From Sphingosinicella sp. LHD-64 (GTDB taxonomy: Bacteria > Pseudomonadota > Alphaproteobacteria > Sphingomonadales > Sphingomonadaceae), in assembly GCF_031157375.1 (NCBI RefSeq), contig NZ_JAVIFV010000003.1, positions 1,066,001 through 1,130,000 of the forward strand: 64,000 nucleotides of DNA, written 5' to 3'. The notes under the pieces were generated by a model. It did not search any database, had not been told where the DNA came from, and saw only the letters and a list, made by a program, of their open reading frames with translations. The position numbers and the translations under genes were made by a program. Shown here one piece after another: positions 1 through 9,022 of the stretch (positions within the stretch are counted from its first letter, which is position 1; every line of letters begins with the position of its first letter).

Positions 1-206
1 CCCAGGTGCTGGCCTCGGCCAAGGCGGAAGCGTCGGCCGCGAATTCGTGGCGCGACCTCAGTCGCGCCTCGCTCGACGGCGTCACCGGCGTCGACCTCGA
101 CTATGAGGCGGCCGAGCTGCTCCGTTTCCAGCAGGCCTACAATGCGTCGGCGCGGATCGTGCAGGTCGCGCGCGAGACGATCGAAGCGCTGTTCAACGCG
201 CTGTGA
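1..206 (+). CDS. flgK: Flagellar hook-associated protein FlgK, C-terminal end (partial)
   Basis: The 5' part lies before the window, so only about 67 C-terminal residues are seen. The tail contains the heptad-like stretch RFQQAYNASARIV followed by an ETIEALF ending, typical of the C-terminal D0/D1 coiled coil of FlgK, which joins the hook to the filament. The frame is open from the first base to TGA at 204-206. It ends 16 nt before flgL, the usual flgK-flgL order. Family assignment rests on the tail motif and on the next gene. Confidence 0.88.
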   Translation, partial: QVLASAKAEASAANSWRDLSRASLDGVTGVDLDYEAAELLRFQQAYNASARIVQVARETIEALFNAL

Positions 207-222
207 TGAGGGAGATTGAACG

Positions 223-1080
223 ATGATCAGCGGCACCCGCTACCAGCTGACGCTGGAGATCAACCGGCAGGCGACGCTGGCCCGCGACATCGCCCGCGCC
301 CAGTCCGAAATCTCGACGACGAAGCGCATCCTCGCGCCGTCGGACGATCCGGTCGCGGCGGCGCGTGTCTCCGACATCGCACGTACCCAGGCCGACTCCA
401 CCGCCTGGAAACGCAATCTCGATCTCGCCGCGTCGCTGAGCGCCCGCGCCGACACGACGCTGAAAGCGATCGAGACCGCGATCGGCCGCGCCGCCGAACT
501 GATGGTGACCGCGGCGAACGGCACCATGTCGGACGAGAACCGGGCAACCGTCGCGCAGGAGCTGCGCTCGATCGCGCAGGAGCTCGAATCGCTGAAGGAC
601 GTCAAGGATTCGCGCGGCAACGCGCTCTTCATGTCCGGCACGACGCTTCAGATTCCGGTGGCGCCGGGCTTCTCCGTTGCGGCGGTCGCCACCCGCGAGG
701 ATGTGTTCGAGACGGTCGCGACCAGCTCGGGTCCGCAGGATATCGCCGCGATCGTCCAGGCCGCGGCCGACGCGATCGTCGAGCCCGACCCAGCAGTGCG
801 CGGCCCCGCGATCCAGCAGGCGCTCGACGACGTCAACGCCGCAGTCAGCCACGCTGCCACCGTCCGCGGCGAGCAGGGCGCCCGCGGCAACCGGATCGAT
901 GCGATGCTCGAGCGGCTGGCCGACACCGACATCCAGCTCGAGGAAGAGCGCGGTCTGCTCGAAGGCACCGACATTCCGGCCACCGTCGCGCGGCTCAGCG
1001 CCAAGCAGCTCTCGCTCGATGCCGCGCAGGCGGTCTTCGCGCGCATCAACCAGAACACCCTGTTCGATATCCTGCGGTAA
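223..1080 (+). CDS. flgL: Flagellar hook-associated protein FlgL (HAP3)
   Basis: This 285-aa flagellin-like junction protein connects the FlgK zone to the filament. It has the N-terminal signature of the family: a helical segment with INRQATLARDIARAQ, then RILAPSDDPVAAARV, and a C-terminal helix ending in VFARINQNTLFDILR that packs against the N-terminal helix. The length matches short alphaproteobacterial FlgL. The ATG at 223 is preceded by GAGGGAG at about 8 nt, supporting this start. It follows flgK in the same direction and precedes motA by 204 nt. Confidence 0.93.
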   Translation: MISGTRYQLTLEINRQATLARDIARAQSEISTTKRILAPSDDPVAAARVSDIARTQADSTAWKRNLDLAASLSARADTTLKAIETAIGRAAELMVTAANGTMSDENRATVAQELRSIAQELESLKDVKDSRGNALFMSGTTLQIPVAPGFSVAAVATREDVFETVATSSGPQDIAAIVQAAADAIVEPDPAVRGPAIQQALDDVNAAVSHAATVRGEQGARGNRIDAMLERLADTDIQLEEERGLLEGTDIPATVARLSAKQLSLDAAQAVFARINQNTLFDILR

Positions 1081-1111
1081 GCTGGCGGCGACACGGATCG
1101 GGTTTCGAGCA

Positions 1112-1143
1112 GGGGCGTCCCGGCTTTGGCCGAGGCGCCCTTT
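1112..1143 (+). terminator. Possible weak intrinsic terminator after flgL
   Basis: In the 204-nt gap between flgL and motA, GGGCG (1113-1117) pairs with CGCCC (1136-1140), with a further inner CGGC/GCCG pairing, followed by only three T residues. It could end the flgKL transcript, but the short T run makes it weak. The rest of the gap shows no clear promoter. Confidence 0.3.
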
Positions 1144-1284
1144 CGCTGCGTCGGGACCGCAAGGCCACAGGTCCAAATTACGTCGTAACCCTCCCGTTAA
1201 CCCTAAAGTCCGGCGACGCCTGCCGTTAATCCACAAGGGCGAGACGCTCTTATTCCTCCAGGGAACGGCTTCGCGGGGTTCATA

Positions 1285-2148
1285 ATGTTTGCAGGTATCG
1301 GCATCGTCGTTCTGCTCGTGATGGTGTTCGGCGGCTATATCATCGCCGGCGGCAACATCGGCGTGATCCTGCACGCTCTGCCGATCGAGATGACGATCAT
1401 CGGCGGTGCCGCGATCGGCGCCACGCTGGCCGGCAATTCCGCCGCGGAGCTCAAGGCGCTGGCCGGCGGCCTCGCCAAGGTCTTCAAGGGGCCGCAATAC
1501 GGCAAGCAGGATTTCCTCGATACCATCTTCCTGGTCTCGAAGCTTATGAAGATGCTGCGCGTCGACGGCCCGGTCGCGGTCGAGCCGCATATCGAGGATC
1601 CGAAATCGAGCGCGATCTTCGCCGAATATCCCAAGCTCCTGAAGGACGACACGCTGGTCCACCTGATCTGCGACACGCTGCGGCTGGTCGTCGTGTCCTC
1701 GGGCACGCTCGATCCGCGCGCGGTCGAGGACGTGATGGACAATTCGATCAAGACCCATCACCACCACGCGCTCGCGCCGGCAAACAACCTCCAGACTCTG
1801 GCCGACGCGCTGCCCGCGCTCGGCATCGTCGCCGCGGTGCTCGGCGTGGTGAAGACCATGGCCTCGATCGATCAGCCGCCCGCCATCCTCGGCGCGATGA
1901 TCGGCTCGGCGCTGGTCGGCACCTTTTTGGGCGTGCTCCTGTCCTACGGCTTCGCCGGGCCATTCGCGAACCGTGCGAAGCAGGTCATCGAGGCGGATTC
2001 GGCGATCTACCAGGTGGTCAAGCAGATCATCATCGCCTCGCTCCACGGCCATCCGCTGCCGCTGGTGATCGAGGCCGCCCGTTCGGGCATCCAGCATTCG
2101 AACCAGCCGGCTTTCGCCGACGTGTTCGACGGCATGCGTGGCCGCTGA
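1285..2148 (+). CDS. motA: Flagellar motor stator protein MotA
   Basis: A 287-aa inner-membrane stator subunit; five MotA with two MotB form the ion channel that drives the rotor. Four hydrophobic segments are visible: two at the N-terminus (residues 1-50, including GGNIGVILHALPIEMTIIGG) and two near 170-225 (LPALGIVAAVLGVV and AMIGSALVGTFLGVLLSYGF), with the large charged cytoplasmic loop between them. The conserved proline of the third helix is present in DALPALGIV. Length fits the long MotA type (285-295 aa). It lies 3 nt upstream of motB. Confidence 0.95.
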   Translation: MFAGIGIVVLLVMVFGGYIIAGGNIGVILHALPIEMTIIGGAAIGATLAGNSAAELKALAGGLAKVFKGPQYGKQDFLDTIFLVSKLMKMLRVDGPVAVEPHIEDPKSSAIFAEYPKLLKDDTLVHLICDTLRLVVVSSGTLDPRAVEDVMDNSIKTHHHHALAPANNLQTLADALPALGIVAAVLGVVKTMASIDQPPAILGAMIGSALVGTFLGVLLSYGFAGPFANRAKQVIEADSAIYQVVKQIIIASLHGHPLPLVIEAARSGIQHSNQPAFADVFDGMRGR

Positions 2149-2151
2149 GCC

Positions 2152-3108
2152 ATGGTGAGCACAGCCAAGCGCGGCCGCAACGAACCGCCGCAAGTCCAGC
2201 CGATCATCGTCAAGAAGGTGATCGAGGAGGCCCACGGCGCCCATCATGGCGGCGCCTGGAAGATCGCCTATGCCGATTTCGTGACGGCGATGATGGCCTT
2301 CTTCCTGCTGCTCTGGATCATCGGCGCCACCGACGAGGACAAGAAACGCGGCCTCGCCGATTATTTCACGCCGACGCTGATCGAATATCGCCAGGACAGC
2401 GCCGGATCGGACGGCATCCTGGGCGGCGATTCGATCGTGGCCTCCGAAAATTATCCCCACAGGGCCACCCAGACCGGATCCCGGGCGATCGTGATCCCGC
2501 GCGACGTGACCGGCGGCGTCCGCGAGGGGAGCGGCCCGACCCAGGAGGATCGCCTCCGCTTCCAGCAGCTGCGCGCCGAGCTGATGCGCCGGATCGAAAG
2601 CAATCCGGAGCTGAGGCAGCTGCGTCGCCACATCAGCTTCACCGAGGACGGCGAGGGTCTGCGCATCGACCTGATGGACGAGGCCAATTTCTCGATGTTC
2701 CGCGTCGGCACCGACCAGCTCCTTCCCCAGGCGCGGCGGCTGGTCGAGGAGGTCGCCCAGGTGATCGGCGACGTGCCCAACGCGGTGGTCGTGCGCGGCC
2801 ATACCGACTCGCTGCCCTATTCGGCCGGCCAGACGATGAACAACTGGATGCTCTCGACGGCGCGCGCCGAAAGCACCCGTGCCACCCTGCAGCGGGCCGG
2901 CGTCGCGATCGACCGCATCGCCCGGATCGAGGGCGTGGCCGATCGCGATCCCTTCGTGCCGGAGGACCGCTACGACCCGCGCAACCGGCGCATCTCGATC
3001 ACGTTGGCGTGGCGGGGCAATGCGGTCCGTCGCACGCCCCGGACGCCGGTGGCCGAAGCCGCGCGGCCTGCAGCGCCCGCAGCCCGGCAGACGCCGCCAC
3101 GCCCGTAG
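2152..3108 (+). CDS. motB: Flagellar motor stator protein MotB
   Basis: A 318-aa partner of MotA. A single N-terminal membrane helix follows WKIAYADFVTAMMAFF; Asp42 in YADF is the expected ion-binding residue. The C-terminal half (about 190-300) is an OmpA-like peptidoglycan-binding domain with VVRGHTDSLPY, NNWMLSTARA and a final DPRNRRISI motif. A proline/alanine-rich tail follows. The start is 3 nt after motA, so the two are translationally linked. Residues resemble proton-type stators, but the ion is not certain from sequence. Confidence 0.95.
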   Translation: MVSTAKRGRNEPPQVQPIIVKKVIEEAHGAHHGGAWKIAYADFVTAMMAFFLLLWIIGATDEDKKRGLADYFTPTLIEYRQDSAGSDGILGGDSIVASENYPHRATQTGSRAIVIPRDVTGGVREGSGPTQEDRLRFQQLRAELMRRIESNPELRQLRRHISFTEDGEGLRIDLMDEANFSMFRVGTDQLLPQARRLVEEVAQVIGDVPNAVVVRGHTDSLPYSAGQTMNNWMLSTARAESTRATLQRAGVAIDRIARIEGVADRDPFVPEDRYDPRNRRISITLAWRGNAVRRTPRTPVAEAARPAAPAARQTPPRP

Positions 3109-3143
3109 AACATCTCAGCAGATCGGTTTGAGGCAGAACGACA

Positions 3144-4178
3144 ATGAAGCCGTGGAGCAGCCGCCGGGAGAAGATGACCGCGAAGCTCGGTCAGCTCGAA
3201 GCCGAGCCGATCTACATGAAAATCGGCGCGTTTCTCGCCGAGCACGGCCTGTGGCCGAGTCCCGGCAACTACACGCTCGCCTATCAGGTTTTCGCCGACC
3301 CGGCGTCCTCCGTTGCGGAGGCCGTGAAGACGATCACGGCCGATGGCATCCGCCTTTCCCAGCGTGACGCCGACCGGATCATCGCCGAGCATGGCATGCC
3401 GGCCGCCACGGCGCCGGCGACAGCGGGCACCGATCCGGTGATGATCGGCGAGGCGACACGGCAGATGGAAGAGTTTGCGGCGATCATCGAGACCTCGCGC
3501 GCCGCGACCCAAAGCTATGGCCGCGACCTTGCTGCCGGTGCCGCCGAGCTCGAGGAAGCGCTCGGCTCGGCCTCGTCGCTGATCGAGATCACCCGATCGA
3601 TGATCGCGCGCACCAAGTCGGCCGAGCAGCAGCTCACGGCCGTGCGCAACGAAGCCGACGGGCTCAAGGCGAAGCTCGCCGAGGCCGGCCAGGAGGCGCG
3701 CCGCGATCCGCTGACCGGCCTTCCCAATCGCCGCGCCTTCGAGGAGCATTATGCCGAGCTCCAGCGCGAGGGCGCGATCGTCAGTGTCGCGATTTGCGAC
3801 GTCGATCATTTCAAGCGGATCAATGACCAATATGGCCATGGCGTCGGCGACCGCATGCTGCGCGCCGTGGCCGAATTGCTCGATGCGAACTGCAACGGCC
3901 ATTTCGTCGCGCGGCTCGGCGGCGAGGAGTTCGTCGTCCTGTTCCGTGGCCTTACCGCCGCCCAGTCCGCAGAAATCCTCGACGATGCGCGTGAGCGACT
4001 GGCCGCGAAGCATTTCAAGCTGCGCGAGAGCGACGCCCCCCTAGGCAAGGTCACCTTCTCGGCCGGCATCGCCTGCGGCACCTCGCGCGCCGAGGAAGTC
4101 CCGCTCGCTCGTGCCGATGCGCTGCTCTACGAAGCGAAGAATGGCGGCCGCAACGAGGTGCGGGTCGAACGCATCTAG
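3144..4178 (+). CDS. GGDEF diguanylate cyclase
   Basis: A 344-aa soluble protein predicted to make cyclic di-GMP from two GTP. The N-terminal 180 residues are helical and unassigned. The GGDEF domain starts at DPLTGLPNRRAF (about residue 188), has CDVDHFKRIND for metal binding, and the active-site motif GGEEF at about 259-263. The inhibitory-site RxxD expected just upstream of GGEEF is absent (CNGH there), so product feedback may be missing. It sits 35 nt after motB, suggesting a role in the motile-sessile switch. A second start at 3174 (ATG preceded by GGGAGAAG) is possible. Confidence 0.9.
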   Translation: MKPWSSRREKMTAKLGQLEAEPIYMKIGAFLAEHGLWPSPGNYTLAYQVFADPASSVAEAVKTITADGIRLSQRDADRIIAEHGMPAATAPATAGTDPVMIGEATRQMEEFAAIIETSRAATQSYGRDLAAGAAELEEALGSASSLIEITRSMIARTKSAEQQLTAVRNEADGLKAKLAEAGQEARRDPLTGLPNRRAFEEHYAELQREGAIVSVAICDVDHFKRINDQYGHGVGDRMLRAVAELLDANCNGHFVARLGGEEFVVLFRGLTAAQSAEILDDARERLAAKHFKLRESDAPLGKVTFSAGIACGTSRAEEVPLARADALLYEAKNGGRNEVRVERI

Positions 4179-5827
4179 ATGACCCAGCCGTCGCCGTCGC
4201 CATCGACGGCCTCGATGCCCGGCAAGGTGGTTCCCTCAGGCCGGGGCACCGCGAGGATCACCGTGACGCCGGCCGCGTGCATCAGCCGTGCCACCTCTCC
4301 GGCCCGTTGTGCGAGGCCCGTCTCGTCCTCGACATCGAGGTCGCTGCAGACGCCCTCGCGAAGCACGGCTTCGGACAGAACGAAGCTCGGCCGTCCGGCA
4401 TCACGCAGCCGTTGCGCCAGTGCTTGCGCCCGGGCCACACGTTCCCCGGCCGATGTGCTGGACACCCGGAAGATGCCGTCGTCGCGTATCGTGACCGCGG
4501 CGGGGGTAGACGGAAAGCCGGTGATCAGGCCCGCGGCGACGGTCGCGTTCGTGATCTTGTCGATCAGCACGAAGCTGCCGAGCTGACGGTTCTGCGCGTA
4601 GGGCACGGCGGAGACGCGGCGGTCGAGGTCGATCGCGACCGCGGCGATGTCGTTGAGGCCGAGCGCGGTCCCAAGCGTGCCGCCGAGGCCGTCGACGTCG
4701 AGCGGCGCGCCGACCCTCGAGACGCTCGCCGATACCGTCTGGGCCCCGATCCTGAGCCAATAGGCGCGGTGGAGCACCAGCCGCTCCTGCGCCATCCAGA
4801 CAAGTCGCGCGTCGAGCGCGGAAGTCACCGCAAGCGATTCGGCCGCGGCGATCACGTCACCGCGCGAGCAATCGACCTCGTCGACGAGGGTCAACGTCAC
4901 CGCCTGCCCCGCCACCGCCTCGTCGAGCTGTCCGGCATAGGCGACGATCCCGGCCACCTTTGAGACCTGCCCCGACGGCGCGATCGCGATCCGGTCGCCG
5001 ACGCGAACACGGCCGCTGGCGATCGTGCCGGCATAGCCGCGGAAATCCTGGCCGAAGCGATTGACCCATTGAACGGTCATCCGGAACGGCTCCAGCGCCG
5101 CATGGCTCGCTTCGACGGGCACGGTCTCGAGATGTTCGAGCAGCGCCGGCCCGTCATACCAGGGCATCGCCTCGCTGCGCCGGGCGATATTGTCGCCGAG
5201 CCTCGCCGACACCGGGATCGCCTCGAACGCCTCGATCCCCGCGCCGCGCGCGAAGTCGCGATAGTCGGCGACGATCTCCTGGAAGCGGGCGCGGCTGTAG
5301 CCGACCAGATCCATCTTGTTCACCGCCAGCACGATGTGGCGGATGCCGAGCAGGTGGGCGATGTGGCTGTGTCGCCGGGTCTGCGGCAGCACGCCCTTGC
5401 GCGCATCGATCAGGATGACGGCGAGGTCCGCGGTCGAGGCGCCGGTCGCCATGTTGCGGGTATATTGCTCGTGGCCGGGCGTGTCGGCGATGATGAACTT
5501 GCGCCGGTCGGTCGCGAAGAAGCGGTAGGCGACGTCGATCGTGATCCCCTGCTCGCGCTCGGCGGCGAGCCCATCGACCAGCGAGGCGAAATCGAGCTCG
5601 CCTTCCTCCCCAGCCGCGCTCGCGTCGCGCAACGCCGCGAGCTGGTCGTCGAGCAGCATCCGGCTGTCGTAGAGCAGCCGGCCGATCAGCGTCGACTTGC
5701 CGTCGTCGACCGAGCCGCAGGTCAGCAGGCGCAGCAGCGACTTCCGCTGGCTGGCGGCGACATAGGCGTCGACCGTCGCCCGCGCGGCTTCGGCCGGACT
5801 CTCGAACAGGGGCGCTACGCTCGCCAT
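4175..5827 (-). CDS. cysN: Sulfate adenylyltransferase subunit 1 (CysN) with degenerate APS-kinase-like tail
   Basis: The 550-aa GTPase subunit of ATP sulfurylase, which with CysD makes APS from sulfate and ATP. G motifs: GSVDDGKS at 38-45, DTPGHEQY near 115-122, NKMD at 170-173; EF-Tu-like beta domains follow to about residue 435. The last 115 residues resemble CysC (APS kinase): GRPSFVLSEAVLREG and AGEVARLMHAAGV align with family motifs, but the Walker A loop at the expected position reads SSTSAGERV, so kinase activity is unlikely. The ATG at 5827 lies 2 nt after the cysD stop. The open frame runs further upstream through cysD, but the protein begins here. It is the last gene of the sulfate operon. 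Confidence 0.93.
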   Translation of the reverse strand: MASVAPLFESPAEAARATVDAYVAASQRKSLLRLLTCGSVDDGKSTLIGRLLYDSRMLLDDQLAALRDASAAGEEGELDFASLVDGLAAEREQGITIDVAYRFFATDRRKFIIADTPGHEQYTRNMATGASTADLAVILIDARKGVLPQTRRHSHIAHLLGIRHIVLAVNKMDLVGYSRARFQEIVADYRDFARGAGIEAFEAIPVSARLGDNIARRSEAMPWYDGPALLEHLETVPVEASHAALEPFRMTVQWVNRFGQDFRGYAGTIASGRVRVGDRIAIAPSGQVSKVAGIVAYAGQLDEAVAGQAVTLTLVDEVDCSRGDVIAAAESLAVTSALDARLVWMAQERLVLHRAYWLRIGAQTVSASVSRVGAPLDVDGLGGTLGTALGLNDIAAVAIDLDRRVSAVPYAQNRQLGSFVLIDKITNATVAAGLITGFPSTPAAVTIRDDGIFRVSSTSAGERVARAQALAQRLRDAGRPSFVLSEAVLREGVCSDLDVEDETGLAQRAGEVARLMHAAGVTVILAVPRPEGTTLPGIEAVDGDGDGWVI

Positions 5828-5829
5828 CG

Positions 5830-6738
5830 TCAGAAATAACCCTCTTGCTTCTTCTTCTCCATCGACGCGCTGCCGCCGTCGCGGTCGATGGCGCGGCCCT
5901 GCCGCTCGGACGTGGTCGAGACCAGCATCTCCTGGATGATCTCGGGCAATGTCGCCGCCTCGCTCTCGACCGCGCCGGTCAGCGGGTAGCAGCCGAGCGT
6001 GCGGAAACGGATCGAGCGTTCGACCGGCACCTCGCCCGGCTGGAGCGGAAAGCGCTCGTCGTCGACCATCAGGATGAGGCCGTCGCGCTCCACCGTCGGG
6101 CGCGGCGCGGCGAGGTAGAGCGGGACGATCGGGATGTCCTCGGCATAGATATATTGCCAGACATCGAGCTCGGTCCAGTTGGAGAGCGGGAAGACGCGGA
6201 TGCTCTCGCCCTTGGCCTTGCGGGCATTGTAGAGGTTCCAGAGCTCCGGCCGCTGGTTCTTGGGGTCCCAGCGGTGGCTCGCCGAGCGGAAGGAGAAGAT
6301 GCGCTCCTTCGCCCGGCTCTTCTCCTCGTCGCGGCGCGCGCCGCCAAAGGCGGCGTCGAAGCCGTGAAGATCGAGCGCCTGCTTCAAACCTTCCGTCTTC
6401 CACATGTCGGTGTGGAGCGGGCCGTGGTCGAACGGGTTGATGCCGAGCTTTTCCGCCTCCGGATTGCGGTAGACGATGAGCTCCATGCCGCTCTCGGCCG
6501 CGATCCGGTCGCGCAATTCGTACATCGCCTTGAACTTCCAGGTCGTGTCGACGTGGAGCATCGGAAAGGGCGGCGGGGCGGGATAGAAGGCCTTGCGCGC
6601 GAGATGCAGCATCACGGCCGAATCCTTGCCGACCGAATAGAGCATCACCGGCTTCTCGGTCTCCGCGACGACCTCGCGGAAGATATGGATGCTCTCGGCC
6701 TCGAGCAGCTCGAGATGGGTCAGACTACGCGCACTCAT
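5830..6738 (-). CDS. cysD: Sulfate adenylyltransferase subunit 2 (CysD)
   Basis: The 302-aa catalytic subunit of ATP sulfurylase, adenylating sulfate in the cytoplasm with GTP hydrolysis by CysN. The PP-loop SVGKDS lies at residues 35-40, followed by the family blocks FHVDT-like [25 protein letters not shown] and [15 protein letters not shown]. Length equals the E. coli protein. The ATG overlaps the cysG stop (ATGA), which fixes the start, and cysN follows after 2 nt. Confidence 0.96.
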   Translation of the reverse strand: MSARSLTHLELLEAESIHIFREVVAETEKPVMLYSVGKDSAVMLHLARKAFYPAPPPFPMLHVDTTWKFKAMYELRDRIAAESGMELIVYRNPEAEKLGINPFDHGPLHTDMWKTEGLKQALDLHGFDAAFGGARRDEEKSRAKERIFSFRSASHRWDPKNQRPELWNLYNARKAKGESIRVFPLSNWTELDVWQYIYAEDIPIVPLYLAAPRPTVERDGLILMVDDERFPLQPGEVPVERSIRFRTLGCYPLTGAVESEAATLPEIIQEMLVSTTSERQGRAIDRDGGSASMEKKKQEGYF

Positions 6739-8309
6739 GCAGCCTCGCTCAGGACTTGGGCAATCGACGCCGGCACGCGTGCCACGCGTCCGATGATGAC
6801 GGTGACCGGCGCGCCGGTGGGAAGAGCCTGGGCCAGTGCCGCGATCTCGGCAAGGGTGCCGGCGACCTCGGCCTGCTCGGGCAGGGTCGCTGATGCAATG
6901 GCGAGGGCGGGCGTCCCCGGATCGAGCCCATGCTTGATCGCCGCTTCGGCGAAGCCGGCGAGGGTGCGGCGGGGCATGTAGACCACCGTCGTCGCGCCGT
7001 CGTCGGCGACCGCGTCCCAGTCGATGTCGCGCGGCAGCTGGCCGTCGGCGCCATGGCCGGTGACGAACTGGACACGCCGGGCCTCGCCGCGCTCGGTGAG
7101 GGACATGCCGAGCGCCGCCGCCGCGCCTTGCGCCGCGGTGATGCCAGGGACGACCGCCACCGATATGCCGGCGGCGCGGCACGCCGCGATCTCCTCGGTC
7201 GCGCGGCCGAAGATCATCGGATCGCCGCCCTTGAGGCGCACCACTGTCTCGCCGGCGCGGGCGAGTGCGAGGATCCGGTCGTTGATGTCGGCCTGCTTGC
7301 AGGACGGGCCATGACCCTTCTTGCCGACCGCGATCCGCTTCGCCTCGCGGCGCGCCAGCTCCAGCACCTCGGGGCCGACGAGATCGTCGTAGAGGATCAC
7401 GGTCGCTGCCTGGAGCGCGCGGACCGCCTTCAAAGTGAGCAGGTCAGGGTCGCCGGGCCCGGCACCGACCAGGGTCACGCTCCCCTTCGTCGCCTCCGGC
7501 GCAAAGGCGAGGAGCGACGCGAAGTCGGCGTCGGTGGGCGCGCGATCAACGTTCGACCAGGCCCGGCGGACGAACCCTTCCCAGAAGGCGCGGCGATCGG
7601 CGAACCGGGCGAGCCCCTGCTTCACGCGCGGCCGCCATGCCTTCGCCGCCTCGGCCCATGCGGAGAGGCCGCGCGGCAGGATCGCTTCGATCCGGGTGCG
7701 GATCGACTGGCCGAGCATCGGCGCGCCGCCGTCGGTCGAGATGGCGAGGACGACCGGCGAGCGGTTGACGATCGTGCCGAACTGGACATCGCCCAGCTCG
7801 GCATGGTCGATCAGGCCGGCCACGGCGCCGGCGGCATGCGCCGCCGCGACGAAGCGCTCGGCCTCGACGCGCTCGGGCAGGTCGGCGAGGGCCAGCGCGG
7901 CGCCGGCAAGATCGGCCGGCTCCCAGACCCGGGCCAGCACCGTCAGCGGCCCGGCCAGTACGGTTTCTTTCCCTCTCCCCTGGGGGGAGAGGGCAGGGTG
8001 AGGGGGTTCGGCGGACGAGGCTACTCTCTGACTCAGAGCCCCCTCACCCCAGCCCTCTCCCCCCAGGGGAGAGGGGGTTTTGGATGAGCGGTCGATCCCC
8101 GCGAGGCCGTCGAACAGCCTGGCCGCCGCTTCATGGCCGGCCAGGACCAGCACCTCGGCGCCGGCGGCGAGCAGCAGTTCGGCCTTCCACAGCGCGCCTT
8201 GCGAGCCACCCGCGACGACCGCCTTGCGACCGGCGATGCGGTGGAACAGCGGCAGGGTCGCCAGCGGCGCGATACGTGGTGGCAGCGTTTCAGGCGTGCG
8301 ATCGGTCAT
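6735..8309 (-). CDS. cysG: Siroheme synthase CysG carrying a translated palindromic repeat
   Basis: A 524-aa multifunctional enzyme converting uroporphyrinogen III to siroheme, the cofactor of the CysI encoded in this operon. The N-terminal dehydrogenase/ferrochelatase part has [20 protein letters not shown]; the C-terminal SAM methyltransferase starts near residue 276 with [16 protein letters not shown] and continues with [14 protein letters not shown] and [12 protein letters not shown]. Residues about 79-113, inside the N-terminal domain, are encoded by a GC-rich inverted repeat (7971-8075) and read [12 protein letters not shown] and [11 protein letters not shown]. The frame is kept through the insert. 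The ATG at 8309 overlaps the cysH stop. Whether the dehydrogenase part still works is unknown. Confidence 0.93.
   Translation of the reverse strand: MTDRTPETLPPRIAPLATLPLFHRIAGRKAVVAGGSQGALWKAELLLAAGAEVLVLAGHEAAARLFDGLAGIDRSSKTPSPLGGEGWGEGALSQRVASSAEPPHPALSPQGRGKETVLAGPLTVLARVWEPADLAGAALALADLPERVEAERFVAAAHAAGAVAGLIDHAELGDVQFGTIVNRSPVVLAISTDGGAPMLGQSIRTRIEAILPRGLSAWAEAAKAWRPRVKQGLARFADRRAFWEGFVRRAWSNVDRAPTDADFASLLAFAPEATKGSVTLVGAGPGDPDLLTLKAVRALQAATVILYDDLVGPEVLELARREAKRIAVGKKGHGPSCKQADINDRILALARAGETVVRLKGGDPMIFGRATEEIAACRAAGISVAVVPGITAAQGAAAALGMSLTERGEARRVQFVTGHGADGQLPRDIDWDAVADDGATTVVYMPRRTLAGFAEAAIKHGLDPGTPALAIASATLPEQAEVAGTLAEIAALAQALPTGAPVTVIIGRVARVPASIAQVLSEAA
7971..8075. repeat. Long palindromic repeat inserted in frame in cysG
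   Basis: The left arm (7971-8006) and right arm (8039-8075) are near-perfect reverse complements of about 36 nt, separated by a 32-nt centre. Each arm itself contains a small palindrome, CCTCTCCCC next to GGGGAGAGG. The element lies wholly inside the cysG reading frame and is translated. It resembles the dispersed palindromic elements seen in many high-GC proteobacteria; family identity is from memory of the motif, not a search. Confidence 0.9.
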
Positions 8310-9022
8310 GCCGCTTTCCTTCTCGGCCGGCCGTCGTCGTCGACATGGAGACCGCATTCTCTCGCGTCATCCGTTTCCCACCACCAGCGGCCGGCACGCT
8401 CGTCCTCACCGGCGACGATCGCGCGGGTGCAGGGCTCGCAGCCGATCGAGGAATAACCCTGCGCGTGAAGCGGGTTGATCGGCACCGCCTCTGCGGCGCA
8501 GAAGTCCGCGACCTGATTCCGGGTCCAGTCGAAAAATGGGGCGACCTTGATCAGGTTGCGCTCGAAGCCCGCCAGTGCGACCGAACCGCGCTGGCCGGAC
8601 TGGTCGGCGCGCAGGCCCGTCACCCAGGCGGCGGCGCCGTCCAGCGCGCGACCGAGCGGCTCGACCTTGCGGACCTCGCAGCAGGCCTGCCGCGCCGCCT
8701 TCGAATAGTAGAAGCCGTTGATCCCGGCATCGGCGACTAAAGCGGCGAGCGCGACCGCATCGGGATAAAAGGCGCGGATGCGCACGCCGTAGCGCTCCTC
8801 CGTCTCTTGCCAGAGCTGGTAGGTCGACGGGAACAGTCGCCCTGTATCGAGCGTCGCCACCTCGATAGCGAGGCGGTTCGAGAAGATCAGGTGCGCGAGC
8901 GCCTGGTCCTCGAGGCCGAAGCTGGTGGTGAACACGATCCGCCCGGGCACGGCCGCGCGCAGTGACTGCAGCCGCGCGAGTGGCGTCGCGCCGCCGATCC
9001 GGGCGAGGACCTCGGTGCTCAT
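8306..9022 (-). CDS. cysH: Assimilatory APS/PAPS reductase CysH, Fe-S type
   Basis: A 238-aa PP-loop family reductase giving sulfite and AMP from APS (or PAP from PAPS) with thioredoxin electrons. TSFGLEDQALAHL and TLDTGRLFPSTYQLW are family motifs. Cys114-Cys115 (CCEVRKVEPL) and Cys195/Cys198 (GCEPC) form the CC...CxxC set that binds a [4Fe-4S] cluster in APS reductases and is missing from enterobacterial PAPS reductase; the second CxxC cysteine lies before TRAI. The ATG at 9022 overlaps the upstream DUF934 stop, and the stop overlaps the cysG start. Confidence 0.93.
   Translation of the reverse strand: MSTEVLARIGGATPLARLQSLRAAVPGRIVFTTSFGLEDQALAHLIFSNRLAIEVATLDTGRLFPSTYQLWQETEERYGVRIRAFYPDAVALAALVADAGINGFYYSKAARQACCEVRKVEPLGRALDGAAAWVTGLRADQSGQRGSVALAGFERNLIKVAPFFDWTRNQVADFCAAEAVPINPLHAQGYSSIGCEPCTRAIVAGEDERAGRWWWETDDARECGLHVDDDGRPRRKAA

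Noticed and set aside
193-2802. 869-residue open frame on the - strand over flgL/motA/motB
   Set aside because: Antisense to well-identified genes; its sequence is His/Asp/Arg-rich without domains, as expected of a shadow frame in high-GC DNA.
5828-6403. Upstream extension of the cysN open frame
   Set aside because: It runs through cysD in another frame; CysN family sequence begins only at the ATG at 5827, 2 nt from the cysD stop.
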